A stretch of 15,014 bases of DNA, taken from the NCBI GenBank assembly GCA_904502075.1, contig CAJGDL010000032.1, positions 1-15,014 of the forward strand. Reading direction: 5' to 3'. This document shows, piece by piece, positions 13,075 through 15,014 of this stretch. Origin of the DNA: an uncultured Alistipes sp. (GTDB lineage Bacteria; Bacteroidota; Bacteroidia; Bacteroidales; Rikenellaceae). Position 1 is the first letter of the stretch, and every line of letters begins with the position of its first letter. Made by a program: the position numbers and the translations under genes. The notes below the pieces were generated by a model. It was not told the origin of the DNA. It saw only the letters and a list, made by a program, of their open reading frames with translations, and did no database searches.

Positions 13075-15014
13075 ATGGCAGATGTAAAACGTGTCTATAC
13101 CTTCGGTAACAAGCTGGCCGAGGGTAATGGCAAAATGAGAGAGCTGCTGGGTGGTAAGGGTGCCAACTTGGCGGAGATGAACCTGATCGGTATTCCCGTG
13201 CCTCCCGGATTCACCATCACCACCGAGGTTTGCTCGGAGTACTACAAGCAGGGCAAGGCCGCTGTGATCGAGATGCTCAAGCCCGAGGTGGAGAAGGCTG
13301 TTCAGAACATCGAGAACCTCACGGGTCGCAAGTTCGGCGACAAGGAGCTTCCCTTGCTCCTGTCGGTTCGCTCGGGTGCTCGTGCCTCGATGCCCGGTAT
13401 GATGGATACGATCCTGAACCTGGGTATGAACGACCAGGCCGTAGAGGCGCTGTCGAAGCTCTCGGGTAACCCCCGCTTCGCTTGGGACTCCTACCGTCGT
13501 TTCGTACAGATGTACGGCGACGTGGTACTCGGTATGAAGCCCGTATCGAAGGAGGATCAGGATCCCTTCGAGGTGATCATCGAGGAGCAGAAGGAGAAGC
13601 GTGGCGTGAAGATGGACACCGATCTGACGGTGGAGGATCTCAAGGAGCTCGTAGTAAACTTCAAGGCTGCCGTGAAGGAGCAGACCGGCAACGACTTCCC
13701 CACCTGCCCTTGGGAGCAGCTTTGGGGTGCCATCTGCGCCGTGTTCGGTTCGTGGATGAACGAGCGCGCTATCCTCTATCGCCAGCTCAACAATATCCCC
13801 GCAGAGTGGGGAACGGCCGTTTCGGTACAGGCCATGGTATTCGGTAACATGGGCGACAACTCGGCAACGGGTGTAGCCTTCTCGCGTGACGCCGCCACGG
13901 GTGAGAACATCTTCAACGGTGAGTACCTCGTGAACGCTCAGGGTGAGGACGTGGTTGCCGGTATCCGCACGCCGCAGCAGATCACCATCGAGGGTTCGCG
14001 TCGTTGGGCCAAGGCTCAGAACATCTCCGAGGAGGAGCGCAAGGAGAAGTATCCTTCGCTCGAGGAGGTGATGCCTACCGTATACGCCGAGCTGAACGAC
14101 ATTCAGCACCACCTGGAGCAGTACTTCACCGATATGCAGGACATCGAGTTCACCATCCAGGATGGTAAGCTCTGGATGCTGCAGTGCCGCAACGGTAAGC
14201 GTACCGGTGCCGCCATGGTGAAGATCGCCATGGATATGCTGCGCGAGGGTCTGATCGACGAGAAGACCGCCGTGCTGCGTTGTGAGCCCGCCAAGCTTGA
14301 CGAGCTCCTCCACCCCGTATTCGACAAGACGGCCATGAAGAACGCCACCGTTATCACGAAGGGTCTGCCCGCTTCGCCGGGTGCCGCTTCGGGTCCCGTA
14401 GTCTTCTTCGCCGACGATGCCGAGAAGGTATTCAACGAGACGGGCAAGAAGGCCATCCTGGTGCGTATCGAGACCTCGCCCGAGGACTTGAAGGGTATGT
14501 TGGATGCTGCCGGTATTTTGACCGCTCGCGGTGGTATGACCTCGCACGCTGCCGTTGTGGCTCGTGGTATGGGTAAGTGCTGCGTATCGGGTGCCGGTGA
14601 GCTGCTGATCGACTACAAGACCCGCACCATCCAGGTGAACGGTTACACCGTGAAGGAGGGTGACTGGATTTCGCTGAACGGTTCGACCGGTGAGGTTTAC
14701 CTGGGTCAGGTAGCCACGCAGGATGCCGACCTGAGCGGCGACTTCGGTCAGCTGATGGAGTTGGCCGGCAAGTATGCCACCATGAAGGTGCGTGCCAACG
14801 CCGACACGCCGCGTGATGCCGAGCAGGCTTTCGCCTTCGGCGCCGAGGGTATCGGTCTCTGCCGCACGGAGCACATGTTCTTCGAGGGCGACCGCATCAA
14901 GGCCGTGCGCGAGATGATCCTGGCCGATGACGAGGCTGGTCGTCGCGTAGCACTTTCGAAGCTCCTGCCCATGCAGCGTGGCGACTTCGAGGGTCTGTTC
15001 AAGGCCATGAAGGG
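13075..15014 (+). CDS. ppdK: Pyruvate, phosphate dikinase, N-terminal and central part (runs off the window edge)
   Basis: Cytosolic enzyme that interconverts PEP + AMP + PPi and pyruvate + ATP + Pi; in anaerobes it often works in the glycolytic direction. The 646 visible residues begin MADVKRVYTFGNKLAEGNGK. The N-terminal nucleotide-binding domain has GGKGANLAEM (26-35) and SVRSGARASMPGMMD (97-111). The swivelling domain has SPGAASGPV and the phosphohistidine motif GGMTSHAAVVARGMGK with H491; T489, two residues before, is the site a PPDK regulatory protein would phosphorylate where one exists. The PEP/pyruvate TIM barrel starts at about residue 570 with GIGLCRTEHMFF and continues outside the window. 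The window cuts the gene, so a full enzyme of about 900 aa is presumed. Codon use is strongly biased to C/G-ending codons, as in highly expressed genes. The ATG follows an A-rich leader. Confidence 0.96.
   Translation, partial: MADVKRVYTFGNKLAEGNGKMRELLGGKGANLAEMNLIGIPVPPGFTITTEVCSEYYKQGKAAVIEMLKPEVEKAVQNIENLTGRKFGDKELPLLLSVRSGARASMPGMMDTILNLGMNDQAVEALSKLSGNPRFAWDSYRRFVQMYGDVVLGMKPVSKEDQDPFEVIIEEQKEKRGVKMDTDLTVEDLKELVVNFKAAVKEQTGNDFPTCPWEQLWGAICAVFGSWMNERAILYRQLNNIPAEWGTAVSVQAMVFGNMGDNSATGVAFSRDAATGENIFNGEYLVNAQGEDVVAGIRTPQQITIEGSRRWAKAQNISEEERKEKYPSLEEVMPTVYAELNDIQHHLEQYFTDMQDIEFTIQDGKLWMLQCRNGKRTGAAMVKIAMDMLREGLIDEKTAVLRCEPAKLDELLHPVFDKTAMKNATVITKGLPASPGAASGPVVFFADDAEKVFNETGKKAILVRIETSPEDLKGMLDAAGILTARGGMTSHAAVVARGMGKCCVSGAGELLIDYKTRTIQVNGYTVKEGDWISLNGSTGEVYLGQVATQDADLSGDFGQLMELAGKYATMKVRANADTPRDAEQAFAFGAEGIGLCRTEHMFFEGDRIKAVREMILADDEAGRRVALSKLLPMQRGDFEGLFKAMK

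Noticed and set aside
13024..14874. 616-codon minus-strand open frame opposite ppdK
   Set aside because: The plus strand encodes an unmistakable PPDK; the long antisense frame follows from its strong codon bias.

Overview
The window looks like chromosomal DNA of a GC-rich Bacteroidales bacterium; an Alistipes-like (Rikenellaceae) source is my best guess, but it is an inference. The grounds are the Bacteroidota-type promoter boxes (TAnnTTTG, sometimes with TTTG about 20 nt upstream) before many genes, the scarcity of Shine-Dalgarno sequences, and typical Bacteroidota proteins: a DUF2723/GT117 membrane protein, an M64 peptidase and a secreted PEGA/FISUMP-like protein. Most genes are housekeeping or envelope functions. 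I see no phage, transposase, CRISPR array or defence island.

Layout. Positions 1-729 hold the 5' part of cysS (minus), divergent from a large membrane glycosyltransferase-like gene (943-4170, plus) that ends at a strong terminator. Next come two minus-strand genes, efp (4348-4914) and a ubiX-type flavin prenyltransferase (5110-5661). A tRNA-Ser(UGA) gene (5773-5857, plus) is followed by a 160-bp direct repeat that duplicates the 3' end of the tRNA together with its terminator. Then comes mntP (6320-6880), a manganese exporter. A 344-bp gap downstream of mntP carries a heptamer microsatellite and a palindromic, modular interspersed repeat (6948-7130). A secreted two-domain protein of unknown function lies at 7225-8232 (minus). 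It is divergent from an nhaD Na+/H+ antiporter gene and an SDR oxidoreductase gene (8400-10571), which probably form an operon. A bidirectional terminator separates these from a secreted M64 metallopeptidase gene (10651-11949, minus). Divergent from the peptidase gene is a secreted endonuclease/exonuclease/phosphatase (EEP)-like protein whose catalytic motifs all appear lost (12033-12866). The window ends inside ppdK, pyruvate phosphate dikinase (13075 onward), which is preceded by a long leader.

How the genes relate. cysS, efp and tRNA-Ser serve translation; ppdK serves the PEP/pyruvate node; mntP and nhaD handle ion homeostasis. The M64 peptidase, the EEP-like protein and the PEGA/FISUMP-like protein carry signal peptides and act outside the cytoplasm. 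No multi-gene novel system is evident. The items most worth a second look are the EEP pseudoenzyme, the duplicated tRNA-tail repeat with pairing-preserving changes, the three-module palindromic repeat, and the composition break inside the 7225-8232 gene.
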